Shown one piece after another: positions 37,386 through 50,382 of a DNA stretch of 64,000 nt. Under the pieces are notes generated by a model, which was not told the origin of the DNA, ran no database searches, and was given only the letters and a program-made list of their open reading frames with translations. Source of the stretch: Caprimulgus europaeus (lineage: Eukaryota; Chordata; Aves; Caprimulgiformes; Caprimulgidae); the NCBI GenBank assembly GCA_907165065.1, contig OU015524.1, positions 53,113,295-53,177,294 on the forward strand, given 5' to 3'. The position numbers and the translations under genes are program-made. How positions within the stretch are numbered: the first letter of the stretch is position 1; every line of letters starts with the position of its first letter.

Positions 37386-38389
37386 GTAAGTGCCAAGAGT
37401 CATTGTGAAAATTGCAATTTTAAAAGTAGCAGCAATTGTCCAAATACTGTGGACATTTTCAGATATGTCATAATGTTCTACTTAGACATGTGCCCTTATT
37501 TATTAACAAGTTTGAACAAAGACTATCACTGATCTGTTTCTGTGCTAAACCTTTTACGGTGAAGGAATACCCTTAATTTTTTTGGATTTGTTTACTGTCG
37601 CTAAATTGAGGAGTATTATGTAACTTACCTGTGCCATGCTACTCAGTGGCAATGTGGTTGCTGCTGATGCTGTCCATTTGACAGAACAACCTGTAGAGTA
37701 AGGGACCAAACTAAGAATGCGGTTTGATTAGCCTTTTATGAGTCACACTTACAATAATTAAATTAACATGCATCTTCAGGTGCTAATGATAATTGCAGCA
37801 TTGATGCCAAATACAGCTTTTAAATATGCTCCCCATCGAAGCCTGTATGTTATCTCAGAAGCATTAGTGTAAATTGCTTCTAAAAAAATAACTATATTGT
37901 TAAATAATTATCACAATTGCCTTTTTACCTTTAGACTAAAGAAGGCAGTTTGCTCAGTCTGTCCTTGCAAGTTACATGTTCTACACTTCATTATTCTCTC
38001 CTCTGGAGTCTTTCCAGTTGCTGTCATTTTTTACTTGTTTATCATGCACAACACTGAGCACAGCAAATTTTGCACCAAGGGTTAACTTGTAGCCATACAA
38101 TGATGAGGAAGGAATTATTAATTTACGTGCCTTGCAGGCTTTATTTCTACTTGTACATCCAACTGTGATGCTTGCCCTATTTTATGCCACCTCATGTAAT
38201 CCTAGGTGTCTTCCTGAAGAACTGAATCCTGTAGTTAATTATTCTTGACTAAATGTAGTGTATTTCACTACTAATTTTAATGCTATTTTTTCAGACTATT
38301 TCCCTAGTTTATAAATAATCTTTAATTCTTATTTTCCTCTAAAGTTACAATCCTTCTTAGTTTGTGGTATCAGCTAATTAAACATATAT

Positions 38390-38600
38390 GTTCTCCATAC
38401 TACCATCCACATTACTAATAAAAATATTGAATGGAATCAGGTTCAGGTTAGATCTTTGACATCTTGCTGACTGGCATCCTTGTCTTCCAAAAGGAGCTGT
38501 GAATATGTGCTTTCTGAATGTGAGTATCCAACAGCCACCCTAGTTTCTTCATTATGACAGCATTTCCTTAGGCTTAGAAGAATGATCAGAGAGAGTGTCA
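38390..38600 (-). repeat. old degraded CR1 (RT region)
   Basis: The stretch around ataaaaatattgaatggaat and the ctgactggcatcc block parallels the CR1 RT region at 17215-17290 in the same orientation. Heavily mutated. Confidence 0.45.
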
Positions 38601-39599
38601 GGTGTCTCCTTCATTCCCATGGTGTGCTTTCCTATAGAAGGAAGCTCAATGGGTTTGGTAGGCATTAGTTTTTACAGTCTCTTTCGTATGTTGAGGGGAT
38701 TGTAAGGAGTTCATTTTATTAGTTATTTCACTATGGTTTCAGCCATTGGAGGTTAGGCTGACTGACAATTTTCTAGACACCTTTGTCCATGTAAAAAAAA
38801 ATACAACATTGAAGTGCCATAGTCTTACAGTACCTTATGTGTCCTCCATCAAGCATAATTTTAAAGTTTTGTAATTGTTTTAACCTGTTATTTAATTATC
38901 CTTCAGACAGTTCATAAGTTCATCAACTAATCCAAAACATTAATTTATCTATATGATTATTTACTACTTCTTTTCCTATGCTGTCTTGCCTCTTAGCTCT
39001 TTAATATTACCCCTAATTTTGACTGTTCTAGCCACATGCTTACAGTTGACCTCTGATGAAGACAGGTTCACATTTTAGCCTTCTCAGTCTCATCTATTGC
39101 TAACAAGGAATTAATGTCAGTTAGTCTAACTATAGGAGTAGTTTTCTTGTCTTTCTTTTAACTTCCAATTTAATCAGACTTTTTTTTTTCCTTTTCCCTA
39201 GAATGAACTTGCCTTATCAAGTGTTTATAGTGAATATTAGCTGAATGTGACAGATAAGGACTGTTGCTGCTGGAGGAATATGCTTTAAAAAGAAGGGTCG
39301 CAGGCAAGGTCTCAAAACTAATTTGGGATCCTCAGAGATGGGGTGTGGATTCCACCAGACATAAAAATTTAGTTTGGAATCCAACAGTGACAAGTGGCAG
39401 CATGCAAAAAGAAATCTCAGTGGTGAACACTACTTCCTGTTTTTCAGGGAAGTGTTTGGTTATGGAAAGAACAACTTCAGATTTATTTCAGATCTGATCT
39501 CAGCACTTTTCCTGCTTGGCAGGATACAATTGTCTAGTTCTGTCTTGTAAGGCAGGTTTTCCATTTCATTGATTTTACTAATTCTTTCTCAGATCTCCT

Positions 39600-39790
39600 C
39601 CCCTTTAACATATCTTTCTTGAATAAAGATGTCCAAAACTGCACACAGTACTCCAAATAAGATTTTACCAATACTTTGTGCTGTACAGTGTTTTTAACAT
39701 TTGAAATTATTGGTTTGCTTTGTGCTACCCCACCTGGTACATTCCATAATATTTTTTTTCATGGGTACAGCACGATAACCTCAGTGATTC
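39600..39790 (-). repeat. old degraded CR1 (C-terminal region)
   Basis: aactgcacacagtactccaa matches, with few changes, the intact CR1 at about 16790-16810 (aactggacacagtactccag). Similarity fades on both sides. Confidence 0.55.
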
Positions 39791-40611
39791 TGTCATTAAC
39801 TAACGAAAATGGCCCTTTTAATTTTATCCTTTTCCTTCCTTATTGAAGAAGTCCCCTCTTAAAGCACATATTTTTGTTGTTATTCTCTAAACTCATTACT
39901 TACATTTGAAACTATTAAACATGGTTAATATCAGTAAAGAGTTATTTTGATTTAATAGTATTAAAACAGAATTGTACAAGTATGCTATATTTTTCTACTT
40001 GTTCTTATTACATTCCTTAATCACTGCTACTGAATTTCTCAGTAAGAATATAACCTTAGACTATACAATTTAGCTTGTTTTCTTCATATTTGGAAATGGT
40101 TTGTTAATGTTTCAGTGGACCTGAAAACGCTATTGAAAGCTCTGTTGGTATTTTGACAAGACATTATGCAATTATTGTGAAACACAGAACACACTAATAT
40201 GATTTTAATGTTGCCTTTCTTTTTAACAGTATTTTGTAAAAAATAGTCAACTACGTAATACACCAAGCAAGAAATTATATAGTATGCCTGAATGCTAATA
40301 CTGATACAGAAAAAGTACTTTCTTTTTTTTAAAAAAGAAATAAACCTACCAGTTAGTTGTTCTGCTTCAAAACTATGAATCAGCAATTTACAACAGAGCT
40401 AAAAAGAAATCCTATCAACAGATATTGTTATTTTGCTACAGAGCCACTCCTGGAACACATTATAGTACATTTCAGAATGATTGACAATAAAGATAAAATC
40501 TGCATTCTAGCAAGAATGTCTGTCTGCAGATATTACAATCTAGATATAAATCAGCTACTTGCTTTGCATTATTTGGAAATTTTTTTGCATTAAATTTTCT
40601 TCTTCCATAGT

Positions 40612-40685
40612 CTTTTTTTTTTTTTTTTTTCTGCTGGATACAGTTCCTTTTGTTTGTTTTTTTGTTTGTTTGTTTATTTGTTTGG
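40612..40685 (+). repeat. T-rich and (TTTG)n simple repeat
   Basis: A T run of about 18 is followed by gtttgtttgtttatttgttt. Intron 11. Confidence 0.85.
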
Positions 40686-41528
40686 CGTTGTTTTGGGGTT
40701 TTTTTAGTTCTACTCTATTATTCACAAATCTTTTGAACAGATTGTAGAAATATAGAGATGAGCATTCCTCAAGCTTCAGCTGACCAAGAAAGAGGTTTAG
40801 AAATCATCACTAATAACATATTTAGTCTAGAAGATAGAAGTCTATTTGAGCAAAGACACTGATCAGTTACTTTCTTGACTAATCATAGAAGGATATAAGG
40901 AAATAATCTTACTTTACCAAAAAGTTAGTTTAGGTGGTATGTTAGAAAACAAACTTTTCTGATTCTACAGATAGTGAATTGTAGCAACATATCTAAGTAG
41001 GTAATTAAACCTCTCAAAGGTTTTTAAGAAAGAGACATATATCTGATGGGGTTGTCTAGATCTATTTGTTTTATTTCTCAGTAGCGACTGATGATTACTC
41101 TGTGTTCCTACCACCTGTAAAATTCAGTTACTCTGCTTTCTAATTGCTTATAGCATTCAGAAAGTGCTCAAACAGTTTTTTAATCTTAACTCTAAATTTT
41201 ATGCATATTTATTATGAACATTAAGATTGTATAACCTTATCTTTATAAATGGGTATACAACAGAAAATTCTTTTCTTGCATGCACCATGCTGTCAGAAAG
41301 CACTTGAATATCTGGCTAAATCCCTCTTGATTTCCAATTATGCTAGTTAAGAACAGGGGGGACTAACTACATGCTTAAATATATATTTAAATAAATGAGT
41401 TCTCCTGAATCGTAGCTTTAAATAGTTGCTATTACCTCGTAGTGATTAAAGGGTAGAAAGTGCTGTACAGTTACAATTGCACAAATTGGAATCATGGATC
41501 ATTTCTTTAACTTTCATTCTAAATATTC

Positions 41529-41582
41529 ACTAGTCCTGAAATCATAACCCTGCATCATTGGATAGTCCTGAAATCACAACCT
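41529..41582 (+). repeat. short direct repeat
   Basis: agtcctgaaatcataacc and agtcctgaaatcacaacc lie about 34 bases apart in intron 11. Confidence 0.9.
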
Positions 41583-43104
41583 TATTTATTACAAGAATTT
41601 TTCAACACAGCCTTTTTACTGGTAAGTACTGATTTCTTTTAGCTGCAATTTAGCAGAAGACTGCAAACAGAGAAAACCTTTCAAATATTTTTCATCTGGA
41701 CTATTACTTGCGTGAAACATGGAATTTTAATATTTGAAATAGCAAGTTGTTAGGGCTAGTTTGCAGAATTTGAAGAAGGGACTTCATCCTGAATTCTCAT
41801 TTTACATTGCAATTGGCCACTGCACTCATTATATCCCTTTTCCCTGCCCCTGCCTTTCAAGAATCACATTCATATTGCCTTCTTTTTTCACATACAAAAT
41901 AAAATCAAATTTTGAAACCTTTTAAATTAGATTCTAGTTTCCCATGTTCCTCTTTTCAGGATTCATAAAGAGCAGGTAAATCTGCATCAGGATTATTAAT
42001 TGTGTGTTGTATTTTTAAATTAATTTTTAATTTGATTTTTCTAATGCTAGAAGTATTTTTTCTTAAAGCAACATCTTCATAAAAATAAGATTAATGTCCT
42101 GACATTTAATGCTATATTTGCAGTTACATTATTAAAAATAGAGGCAGCATTAATTTAACCTCAGATTTGAAGACAGAATGAATCTGATCTCTGAATTTCC
42201 ATGCAGCAAATTGCATTCACCAATAGATTCACGTTGCCTGCAGCATGAAGGGACATTTTAAAATCTCTGGTTTATTAGTGAATGTGGTTATTTTCATGTT
42301 TACATTTTATCTTTATCTAACTTTGCTGTCATATATATGAGGACTGCTAGTTTTTGCTAAAAGTTTTGTGTGTAAATTGCCAAAATATAAGTTTCTTTAT
42401 CTTCAGCTGTGGTCACCGTTGGAGTTAAAAGTTATCTATAATCTCAAAATTGTTCCACAGTTTTCAAATACATCAACATTGTACAATACACATCTTTCTT
42501 ACATCTGGCGTAGAGGCCAGATATTTCCCACCAGTAGTAGAGTAGAGGTTTGATGTAACTGTCTTCAGAGCTTGGAGTGAAGGTTCTTGTCTCATCCAGT
42601 CTTTAACTCTTCATTTTATCTGCTGCTACTACTACTATCACCAGCACAACCACCACCACGTATACTTTTAGTCAGTTATCAAGAGGGAAAAAGTATTTTG
42701 TACCAAATGAAAAGACTTCAGTTGATACTTTCTCTAATGATTTTACAAGAAAATGAATGGTAATATTACGGAACCCACAGATGTATAGATGTATTTTATC
42801 TGCAAGCTATTTGCATAGTAGTATGATGTACAAAGCAGGAAAATATATGGAATAAATACGTTTTAGTGAACTTTAGTCATGTTATAAGAAGACTTTTCTG
42901 AATTTCTGTAATATGAGATGCTTCATAAGTTAGACTATAGTAGAATTATGTAGTTTTATAGTACTAGGTCTGTAGAGTCCTTGCTTATGAAGGACATCTT
43001 ATTACATTCATAAGCATAACATAGACAAAAAGTGTATTGCATGTAGTCATAGGTGCATTTTGAGTAGTGTTATTTCCAAGTAATAATAACTTTTTTCCTT
43101 TCAG

Positions 43105-43292
43105 AAAGGATACACATTTATGGCTGAAGCACGTACTGGTGACCTACCTGTGGCAGCTGGAAGATGGAGGCTCCGGCTCATTGGTTCTCATAGTCCACTC
43201 CCATTTCTTTCTCGTGAGGCTGTAAATAATGTCTATTCTACTAAAGAAATTAAAGAGTATTACATACCTAATGAAAAGCACGTAATGTTCAG
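43105..43292 (+). CDS. ADGB: ADGB exon e12
   Basis: This 188-nt exon has acceptor tttcctttcag and donor GTAAAT, phase 0 to 2 (62 codons plus AG). It encodes KGYTFMAEARTGDLPVAAGR, WRLRLIGSHSPLPFLSREAV, then NNVYSTKEIKEYY and a His/Met/Phe-rich end. The order, strand then Gly-Arg-Trp-Arg-Leu-Arg strand, recalls the C-terminal part of calpain domain III-like folds; this is inference. It starts mid-codon-free after e11 and shares a split Arg codon with e13. Confidence 0.91.
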
Positions 43293-44779
43293 GTAAATAC
43301 TGAATGAAGAATTATTAAATTCTGCTCTTTATATGGAGCACCCTGACAGAAAAGTAAGCTATTTCCTCTTTCTTAGAAGAGGCAGGTATTAAAGCAAATA
43401 TCTGAATTTTATGGGCTGTCAATGTGCAATACCAAATTTAACATTTCATTTATGAAAGTATTAATTTCTGAAATATTGCCAGTGCTTAATGAAGAACAGG
43501 TATGAAGTACACAGACTATCACTTCAACATGATCATAACAGTATTTTGCATTTCTGTAGGCTCAATCTTGAAATTCCACAGTACTTTTGGGATTAAATAT
43601 GTATTAAAATTGAGATTTTGCAGATAGGGAGGAGATATAATGTTTAATACATTTTTTTACAGCTATTCAGATGAAGCTTTAAATAAAATCCAGAAATACA
43701 CTTTATTTTATAATATATCACACCAGTATCCATCTTGTAGTGTTGGGAGAAAAAATTATATACATTTTATTTTAGCATGATGATTCTTTTAGGGAAACAT
43801 ATTTAATAAAAGTGTGATTATTTACTTTTTAGTAATTCTTTTTTATTTGGTTAAATTTTGTTAAAATCCATTTATTCTAGTTGAGTGTGGGTTCAGAACT
43901 GACCCTGACTAAATCACTGTGCTTAACTTTTGCACAAAGGACGACACACTGCACTACAACAGGCCCCATGCTTAGAGCGTATTACATATATATATATTTT
44001 GATGGTTAATTCTAGAACATTTTGCCTTGATTCCTGACAAATTGTATCAATATTCCAAATCAATGGATTATCCTCAGGATAGAGGTCTATTCAACAAAAA
44101 GAATCAGGTTCAATATAAATGAAGAAAGCATGTAATGGAAATATAACATAATGCACTCAAATTCTGTAAACTCTCTCTTGGTGAGTTTGATTTTATTCCT
44201 TTTTCCCTTCTTATGTTGCCATTATTTTTAAAAAAAAATATGGACAAAAAAAAAATATTACAACAAGAACATTATTTAAATTTCACCCTAAAACTCTAAT
44301 TTAAGACTCTAATTCTACAATATTTTAATTCCACAGTCTTTTAGGTTCACTAGAGTAGCAGCTGCTACCAAATGAGATAACTCTTTCAAAAGCAAAGCTT
44401 TCTCTCTCTTTTTTTTTTTAAATTTTGCTTGGTTACTTTTTAATTGAAACTGTTTCCTCATCTGACTAATCATGTTTTTCAACAAGTACTAGTACAGCAA
44501 GAGGGGAAATGTAAATCTGGACATTTTATAAGGCAGTGAAATAAAGAAATGGCAAGACCACCCCTTTTTCTGCAGCAGCATCACTTACTTTGATCATAGA
44601 TTTACTGCACTAAACTTCACTAAAGGAAGCTTAGCCCATCAGATCACAGGAAAACCATTGACTACAAACTCGGTTTTAAGTGTTCACTTCTGGGTTAGCA
44701 CAACATTTAGGTACTTTCCTAAAAAAGAATGATCTGGCATAGTTGGTTATATTATTATAATGTTTTTCTTCCTCTTTAG
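43293..44779 (+). other. ADGB intron 12
   Basis: 1.5 kb, AT-rich, a (TA)5 run near 43986; no gene or repeat family recognised. Confidence 0.75.
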
Positions 44780-44964
44780 GTATTCTGTAAAAGTCACAGA
44801 ATCACATATTGCTACAGTGCAGGTACAAACCTCTAAATCAGATGTGTTCATTAAACTACAAGTCCTGGATAATGAGGAAGAAATTGTGAGTGTAACTGGA
44901 AAAGGCCATGCAGTCATCCCTGCTTTTAATTTCTTGAGTAATGAAATGCTTTCAAGTTCCCACT
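44780..44964 (+). CDS. ADGB: ADGB exon e13
   Basis: This 185-nt exon has acceptor cttcctctttag and donor GTAAGT. One base completes Arg, 61 codons follow and one T is left over. YSVKVTESHIATVQVQT, DVFIKLQVLDNEEEIVSVTG and HAVIPAF are alternating strands. The end FLSNEMLSSSH is a Ser-rich exit from the domain. The leftover T pairs with the first two bases of e14 to give Ser, so the two exons are phase-compatible across a 12.5-kb intron that contains the endogenous retrovirus. Confidence 0.9.
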
Positions 44965-45122
44965 GTAAGTATTATATTCTGTATTTGATAATTTTATGTA
45001 TTGATGGGTATATATTCTTACAGTAACTTTAGAAAATCACAGAAAATATTATTTTTTACTACTTTTTCCATGAATCCATAAATATTTTGTGATTGAGTGA
45101 AATCAGCTACATTTTTGAGCTA

Positions 45123-45229
45123 TGAACCTGCCCTAGCTTATCCTGCTTTTAGCAATGGGGTTGAACTAAATGATCTTCAGAGGTGTCTTCCAGCCTCTGC
45201 CAGGAGCACACAGATTCCTGTGATCCTGG
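45123..45229 (+). repeat. CR1 3' end fragment
   Basis: ggggttgaactaaatgatct, then cagaggtgtcttccagcctc, then attcctgtgatcctggg, matches CR1 3' end order in sense orientation. Diverged. Confidence 0.7.
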
Positions 45230-45499
45230 GATATCAGTTAGTAGTTAAGGCTTATGTTTTGGTTTTGGTTTGGTTTTTTTTTCTTGATGATACACAAATA
45301 ATCCAGTTTCCTTGGGTGTGCTGTCCAACTAAACAGGTAGTCTTTTACAACTGTACATAACAGAGAGAGCCTTCAGCTTGCAATTGTGGCAACATTCTGC
45401 CATCATCCCCCTCTGATGTAGTGAGAAAACTTCCTGCACAATCTACAGGAGAATTCGGTTACCTGGACATTCTCTTTCGTGCTTCAGTTCCAGGCTTTC

Positions 45500-45591
45500 A
45501 GAATCATAGAATGGTTTGGGTTGGAAGGGACCTTAAAGATCATCCAGTTCCAACCCCCCCGCCATCAGCAGGGACACCTTCCACTAGATCA
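45500..45591 (-). repeat. CR1 3' end fragment, antisense
   Basis: gaatcatagaatggtttggg, gaagggaccttaaagatcat and agggacaccttccactagat match the 3' end of the CR1 at 16297-16385 almost base for base. It therefore belongs to the same subfamily and is recent. Confidence 0.93.
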
Positions 45592-46707
45592 GAAGTTAAA
45601 GTTCTGCCAAACTCCATATTCAAGAGCTAAAGTCGGACATCAGTTTTATTTTTGGCTTTTTTATTGTTTGATATCATTAGGGCTGGGCTGCTAAAGAAAA
45701 TAAAGCAAAACTGGAATGAAAATTTTGTCATCTGAATGTACAGTCAGCCAGTTGATTGACATTAGATTTTGAAATAGTGTTTAATTTTACTGTTCAGAAG
45801 CAATAAATATGACTTAATGAGGTCCATAATTCTTAGGCATATTTTCAACAATCAACCCTGTAGTGCTCAGGTCATTTTTAACAAAAATGAAGTAACTTCT
45901 ATCTGCTTCTGCTACACTACTTATGTAGTAGATGTTAGATGGTGCTGCTGTGCCGCCTTAACTTTTTTCATAATCTTCATTTGTTTTCCCATTTTTTCTA
46001 CACCTCACTTCTTAACCAAGCTATTTCCATTTTATTTGTAAGATCGTATGCTACTTTGAATTTTTCATTACATCTATGGGTTTCATTTTCTAAATGTATA
46101 TTCTTCATAAGCATTTAAGTTTGCTTAAATAAAGCAGCTGTTTATAAGCAAACAAGTCAGTTTCTGTACTTTCCATGGTCACCACTATACATCAGTGCTG
46201 TAGAATATTTGTCTTCAGTCCTTTCATGAAGACTTTAAAGCAATAAATCTTCTGTAAATCAATCAGTTTCTATCTGAGCATATTCAGAACCTGATGCAAA
46301 GACAAATTGTTCAAGTACTAGATTATTGCTTCGCTAAAGCCCAAAATAGCATCATATTTCATGTGCTCACGTCCACTATTTTCAACTCTGAAGTTTTCTA
46401 ACTTGATCATCTAGAAAATATTTTATTTAGATTTCTAATGCTGTGTGGGAAAAATAACTAATTTAATCAAGTTTATGAAACATTTTGATTTCCGTCTCAA
46501 CTACATCTTGTTATTGCCAGAAATGTAAAATTAAATACTGTAAAGACCATGCTCTTAAAGTGTAATTCATCAGTTGACGATGTTGTGGTTTCAAAGGAAG
46601 TCAAGGAGTTGTCATGATTCAGTGACTGAGCTGCCAAGATAATCAGTAGCTATTTTTGGTTACTGTTTTTGGAATGTGGGAATGGATTAGTAAATTTAAC
46701 AGTAGAC

Positions 46708-47115
46708 TGTCGTGGGCTATCTGGCGAGCGAGAAATGAGTGACTCACACATCCACAAGATGCAACTCAAATCCGTTTATTATCAGAAAGCTGCATGTTAT
46801 ATAGCCCGTTAAGTTCCTCATACGTGTCCACACACTACGAAGCTAATTATTATTGGATAATAGCACTATTCACACTTTGACCTCTCAGTCTTTCTCAGTC
46901 TCAGTGGTTCACTCTTATCTTGGTTCAGGTTCACTTCCTGGTCGACGTAACTTCCAGCTATCCTCCATGTTGCCAGCAGTTGTTTATCACTTTTGCACGT
47001 CTTTCATACGTAGCTGCATTCCTTTCTCAGCTTATCTCTTCTGGCAGTTGTTGAAAGCGGCCTAGCTGCGGCCTAGCCAGTATCACAGCCATGTAATAAT
47101 GCTAAGGCCCCAACA
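46708..47115 (-). repeat. 3' LTR of the provirus
   Basis: Same 408 bases as the copy at 52686, with no difference seen by eye. TATATAA is the complement of 46797-46803 and AATAAA the complement of 46775-46780. Its promoter would point leftward out of the provirus, antisense into intron 13 toward e13. Confidence 0.93.
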
Positions 47116-47133
47116 CTTCCCCCTTTTTCTTTT
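47116..47133 (-). other. polypurine tract
   Basis: Immediately before the 3' LTR the minus strand is AAAAGAAAAAGGGGGAAG, all purine, the expected start site of plus-strand DNA synthesis. Confidence 0.88.
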
Positions 47134-47534
47134 AAAACAAACAAGGCTGTAACAATGATACTCTGTACTCCTTTCATTACACATCTATAAGCAATTTTGC
47201 TATAATTAGAACTAAAAATACAATGCCTAAAAAGCGTATATTCTCTTTAATTAAAGCCAAAAACCAAAGCAACAGGTTACCAAAAGAAATGTCAATCATG
47301 CATTAAACAGGTTTATGTTCTCACGTATTTTGCTGTTAAGAGACACTAACATGGAAATGGCCTCCATTTCCCATCCAGTCTCCCAAACCATCCAAGATGG
47401 CCAGATCTCCGACCCAGCATGAAAACAAATCAGCCCAAAGTCTACATCAAACCAGTTTGACTCCACTCCATACCCAAATCAGCACCAATCCGACCTAGAG
47501 AATCACTCAATACTCTGACCCCTCAAGGCTGACC

Positions 47535-47760
47535 CTAACATATCAGCATCCACACTAGATGTATGCGGTGCTCTGCCAACAGTTTCCCACAATTTTCCCA
47601 GTCCTCATTAATCTGAGCTAAAAAGACACCTAGGGCAAGTTGTTCCACATGCTTGACCATACAAGAAAACAATATACGCGCTACAATGCAAAGCAAAACT
47701 ACAATACCGAGACATCCAAAGCCTTCTTTTTACTTCTGACTAATTATATTAGAATTTCTC
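47535..47760 (-). pseudogene. env transmembrane-subunit-like C-terminal remnant
   Basis: On the minus strand one frame reads GFGCLGIVVLLCIVARILFS, a single hydrophobic membrane segment. It is followed by a charged cytoplasmic-like tail (MVKHVEQLALGVF and acidic residues) and a stop at 47535-47537. An in-frame TAA lies just before the membrane segment. Its place, about 400 bases before the polypurine tract, is right for an env tail. The upstream surface unit is not recognisable. The family is unassigned. Confidence 0.45.
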
Positions 47761-48465
47761 ATCTTGTCCTCTACTCTGTTTCCTTTCAATAAAAGTCAGG
47801 AATTAGGTGCCCAGGCCAAAACCGCCTGCATCTTAGGCTCTTAAGGAGCCAACAATTTCCCTTTTTTGTTTTTTATACCACAAAGGCGTTGTCCACCATC
47901 TTCTGCAGGGCCCTTGCAGACACGATAGCAAACAAGGCACTAATAACAGGATTACCAAATTACAAATAGCATCTTAAATCCTGACTTTTATGGTCAAGAG
48001 ACCCATTCTTGTAAAAACTACTCGCTTAACCAATCATCACTACTTACCCTCAACTGTTTGACATTTTCCCTTAACCTTCCAATGGCCATATGAATTGATT
48101 CTGGGTGGTTGGATAGAATCATACAGCACATGCCTTCAGATTCCTCACAAACATGTCCCTTGTGCTAACAAATAAGAATCAACTGCTGCTCTATTTTGCA
48201 GTGTTGCATGTCTAATGCTATCAGTGTCTACTAACATCTACATGAGCAAAGTTATACAAAGGCACTACAAAGACACTCTTATATAAGACAGGTTCTAAAA
48301 GGATCCTTGGGCATAGCCCGTGAGAGCCACAGTAATTCTTGCTTCCTTATATTAACAAAAGTTATCTACATGTTTTATCTCGGTAGTACAGCTTAAGGTC
48401 TTGAAACAATGCTAATTAACAAAATCTTAATGCAGTAATAATTATAAACTGAAGACACTTTTCTC

Positions 48466-48468
<3 letters not shown>

Positions 48469-48502
<34 letters not shown>
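48469..48502 (-). repeat. A34 run within the provirus
   Basis: 34 consecutive T on the plus strand (A in proviral sense), followed in proviral sense by a purine stretch aaggggagaaaag. It may be replication slippage, a captured poly(A) tail or an assembly artefact. Confidence 0.9.
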
Positions 48503-48503
<1 letters not shown>

Positions 48504-49573
48504 GCAAGGACTAAGTTATCAGATGTGTGAATGCTATGTAGTGTTAATCATGTTGAAATCTTCTCTTCTCCTAACACTGAATGGTACAATACTTGATCTG
48601 TACGGTTTACCGACACTGCAACCTATTTTCCAAACAATAGTTCTGCCCAGGCGTTGAACAGCACAGTACTGCACAGCCCCATCTATCTGGTTGTAGTGTA
48701 CTGATAACTAAAAGCTATTACAATTATTACAATGATTTCCATTTCAATATGTACATCAATATAAAATACTACCCAAAACACTTTCACATTTCAAACAATT
48801 TAACCACTTCAATGAAAATGCATCTGCAGAATTAAAGAAAAATCCAAATTAATGTTGATTGCAAGTTAGAGCAGTTCAAGGATTCCCAATTTATCAGTAT
48901 CTACCCTAACCAGTGCTACCCAAATACAGTATAAGCCATTTAGTATGTCTACAATGAGAAGAAAACATGCAAATATTAAAGCTATGACAAACACACAAAA
49001 ACAAGGAAAGAAAATTTGTTCTATACTCATCCCTGCTGTAGCAAGGTACAGCATGTCAGGAGATTGCACTCTGGATAAAATCATAGAAGACAACCGAAAT
49101 AGAATCTACTCTAAATTTCCTTGCTGTTGTGGTTTTACATCAGAACATTCAAGTTATAACATCTTAGTGTCTTTTCAAGAATTCACAATGAAACTGCAAA
49201 AATGCTACTAAAAATCCCTATCTTAGATGCAGTCTTCTGCTTTAGGAGCTACTGTGTCATTGTACAATACAAGTGGCCAATTAATCGCCGAATTGCTGGT
49301 GTAGCAGAATGTATTTATCATTGTGGATGTGTTTTGAAAAGATTGCCATTTTAAAACCTTCCTTTATTCCATGACAAGCCACAAATTCATATATTTTAAG
49401 CACTAATATCCTTACCTAAAATACTAGATATACATTGTGAGTAACCCAGCATGGGTGTCTTCGGGCCCCGACTGCAAACAACCTCAGGTATAGGAGAAAA
49501 ACATTGCATGGAAGCTTCCTCCAAGAGCAATGCAGTCTTAAATAAAGGATGACTAGGGTAATGATTGTCTGTA

Positions 49574-50041
49574 TTAATCCCTTGAATTGCAAAAGCAAAA
49601 AACACCTGATGTCTGCATCCACAAAACTACCAGAGACAAAGTCTGAAGGGGTAAAATAATAAGAATGGGGTCAGTTCCTGCCAGAACGCAAAGACGAAGT
49701 CGAGACTTTACTATCAATTGCCCAATTACATTGGCCCGAGTAGTAACTGTGGTCTTAAAAGTAGAACTACGAAATACCCACTCTATTAATCGCATAGGGG
49801 CGCTGTCAGGTAACTGAAAAATCAACGAAACAACTTCTTTCTCTCGGTTATAGATAACTAAAGAAAAAGGACAATCTTCTAATCTATGATCTATGGCTGA
49901 GTCTCTAATATTTTCTGTAATGTGCTTTTGTAGCCACTGCAGATCACCTATCAATTTTTGAACATCATTAACAGTCCTAATTTTTGGGTGCGAAATAATT
50001 TTCTGAGGTATGAGTCTAATTTCTGTAATTTGCATGCCCAA
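49574..50041 (-). pseudogene. provirus RT thumb/connection remnant
   Basis: A 155-codon frame starts with RT thumb sequence (EIRLIPQKI, VQKLIGDLQWLQKHI). It continues into a connection-like region with decreasing resemblance to known pol. The expected RNase H and integrase (His-His-Cys-Cys zinc region, DDE core) are not recognisable downstream, so pol is truncated or very diverged here. Confidence 0.75.
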
Positions 50042-50382
50042 GTAATTCCAAGGAGAATGTTTTGAACCTTTTCAGGTGCAATGACTAAACCAAAATTCTG
50101 CAAGCACGTCACAAGTTCTTTCTGTTTGTGTTCAGGAAGGGGTGTAGGGCTAGCCACCAATAAGTCATCCATATAATGGTATGTAAGCAAGTCAGGGTTT
50201 CCCCTTCGCCACGGTCTTAAGGCTAAATCCGCAAACCACTGCCAAATGGTAGGAGAGTTCTTCATACCCTGTGTCAGTACAACCCATTGATAACGCTGTG
50301 ATGGGGCAGCCCTATTGATGGAAGGCACAGAAAACGCAAACCTGTCACCATCATCCTTTGTAAAGGAATTGTGAAAAAACAA
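49951..50382 (-). pseudogene. provirus RT, palm with YMDD motif
   Basis: A 143-codon frame carries [20 protein letters not shown], then [10 protein letters not shown] (motif B) and YHYMDDLLVA (motif C, with the catalytic Asp pair), then a thumb-like stretch (LQNFGLVIAPEKVQ). Another frame change near 50060 makes the end of this frame spurious. The catalytic residues themselves are present, but the coding unit is broken on both sides. Confidence 0.9.

Larger units (their letters stand above)
37386..43104 (+). other. ADGB intron 11
   Basis: 5.7 kb. Two old CR1 pieces, a (TTTG)n stretch and a short direct repeat. The rest is AT-rich with nothing recognised. Confidence 0.75.
47134..49573 (-). 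other. provirus interior between pol and polypurine tract, mostly unassigned
   Basis: Apart from the env-like tail and the A34 run I see no intact retroviral gene. A minus-strand frame at 48866-49093 has a hydrophobic stretch (FFPCFCVFVIALIFACFLLI) that could be a second membrane segment or chance. The area is AT-rich and littered with stops. Confidence 0.5.

Noticed and set aside
46853-47065. Identical 70-codon open frames in both LTRs (also at 52831-53043)
   Set aside because: They are identical only because the LTRs are. They lie antisense to the provirus and show no protein features.
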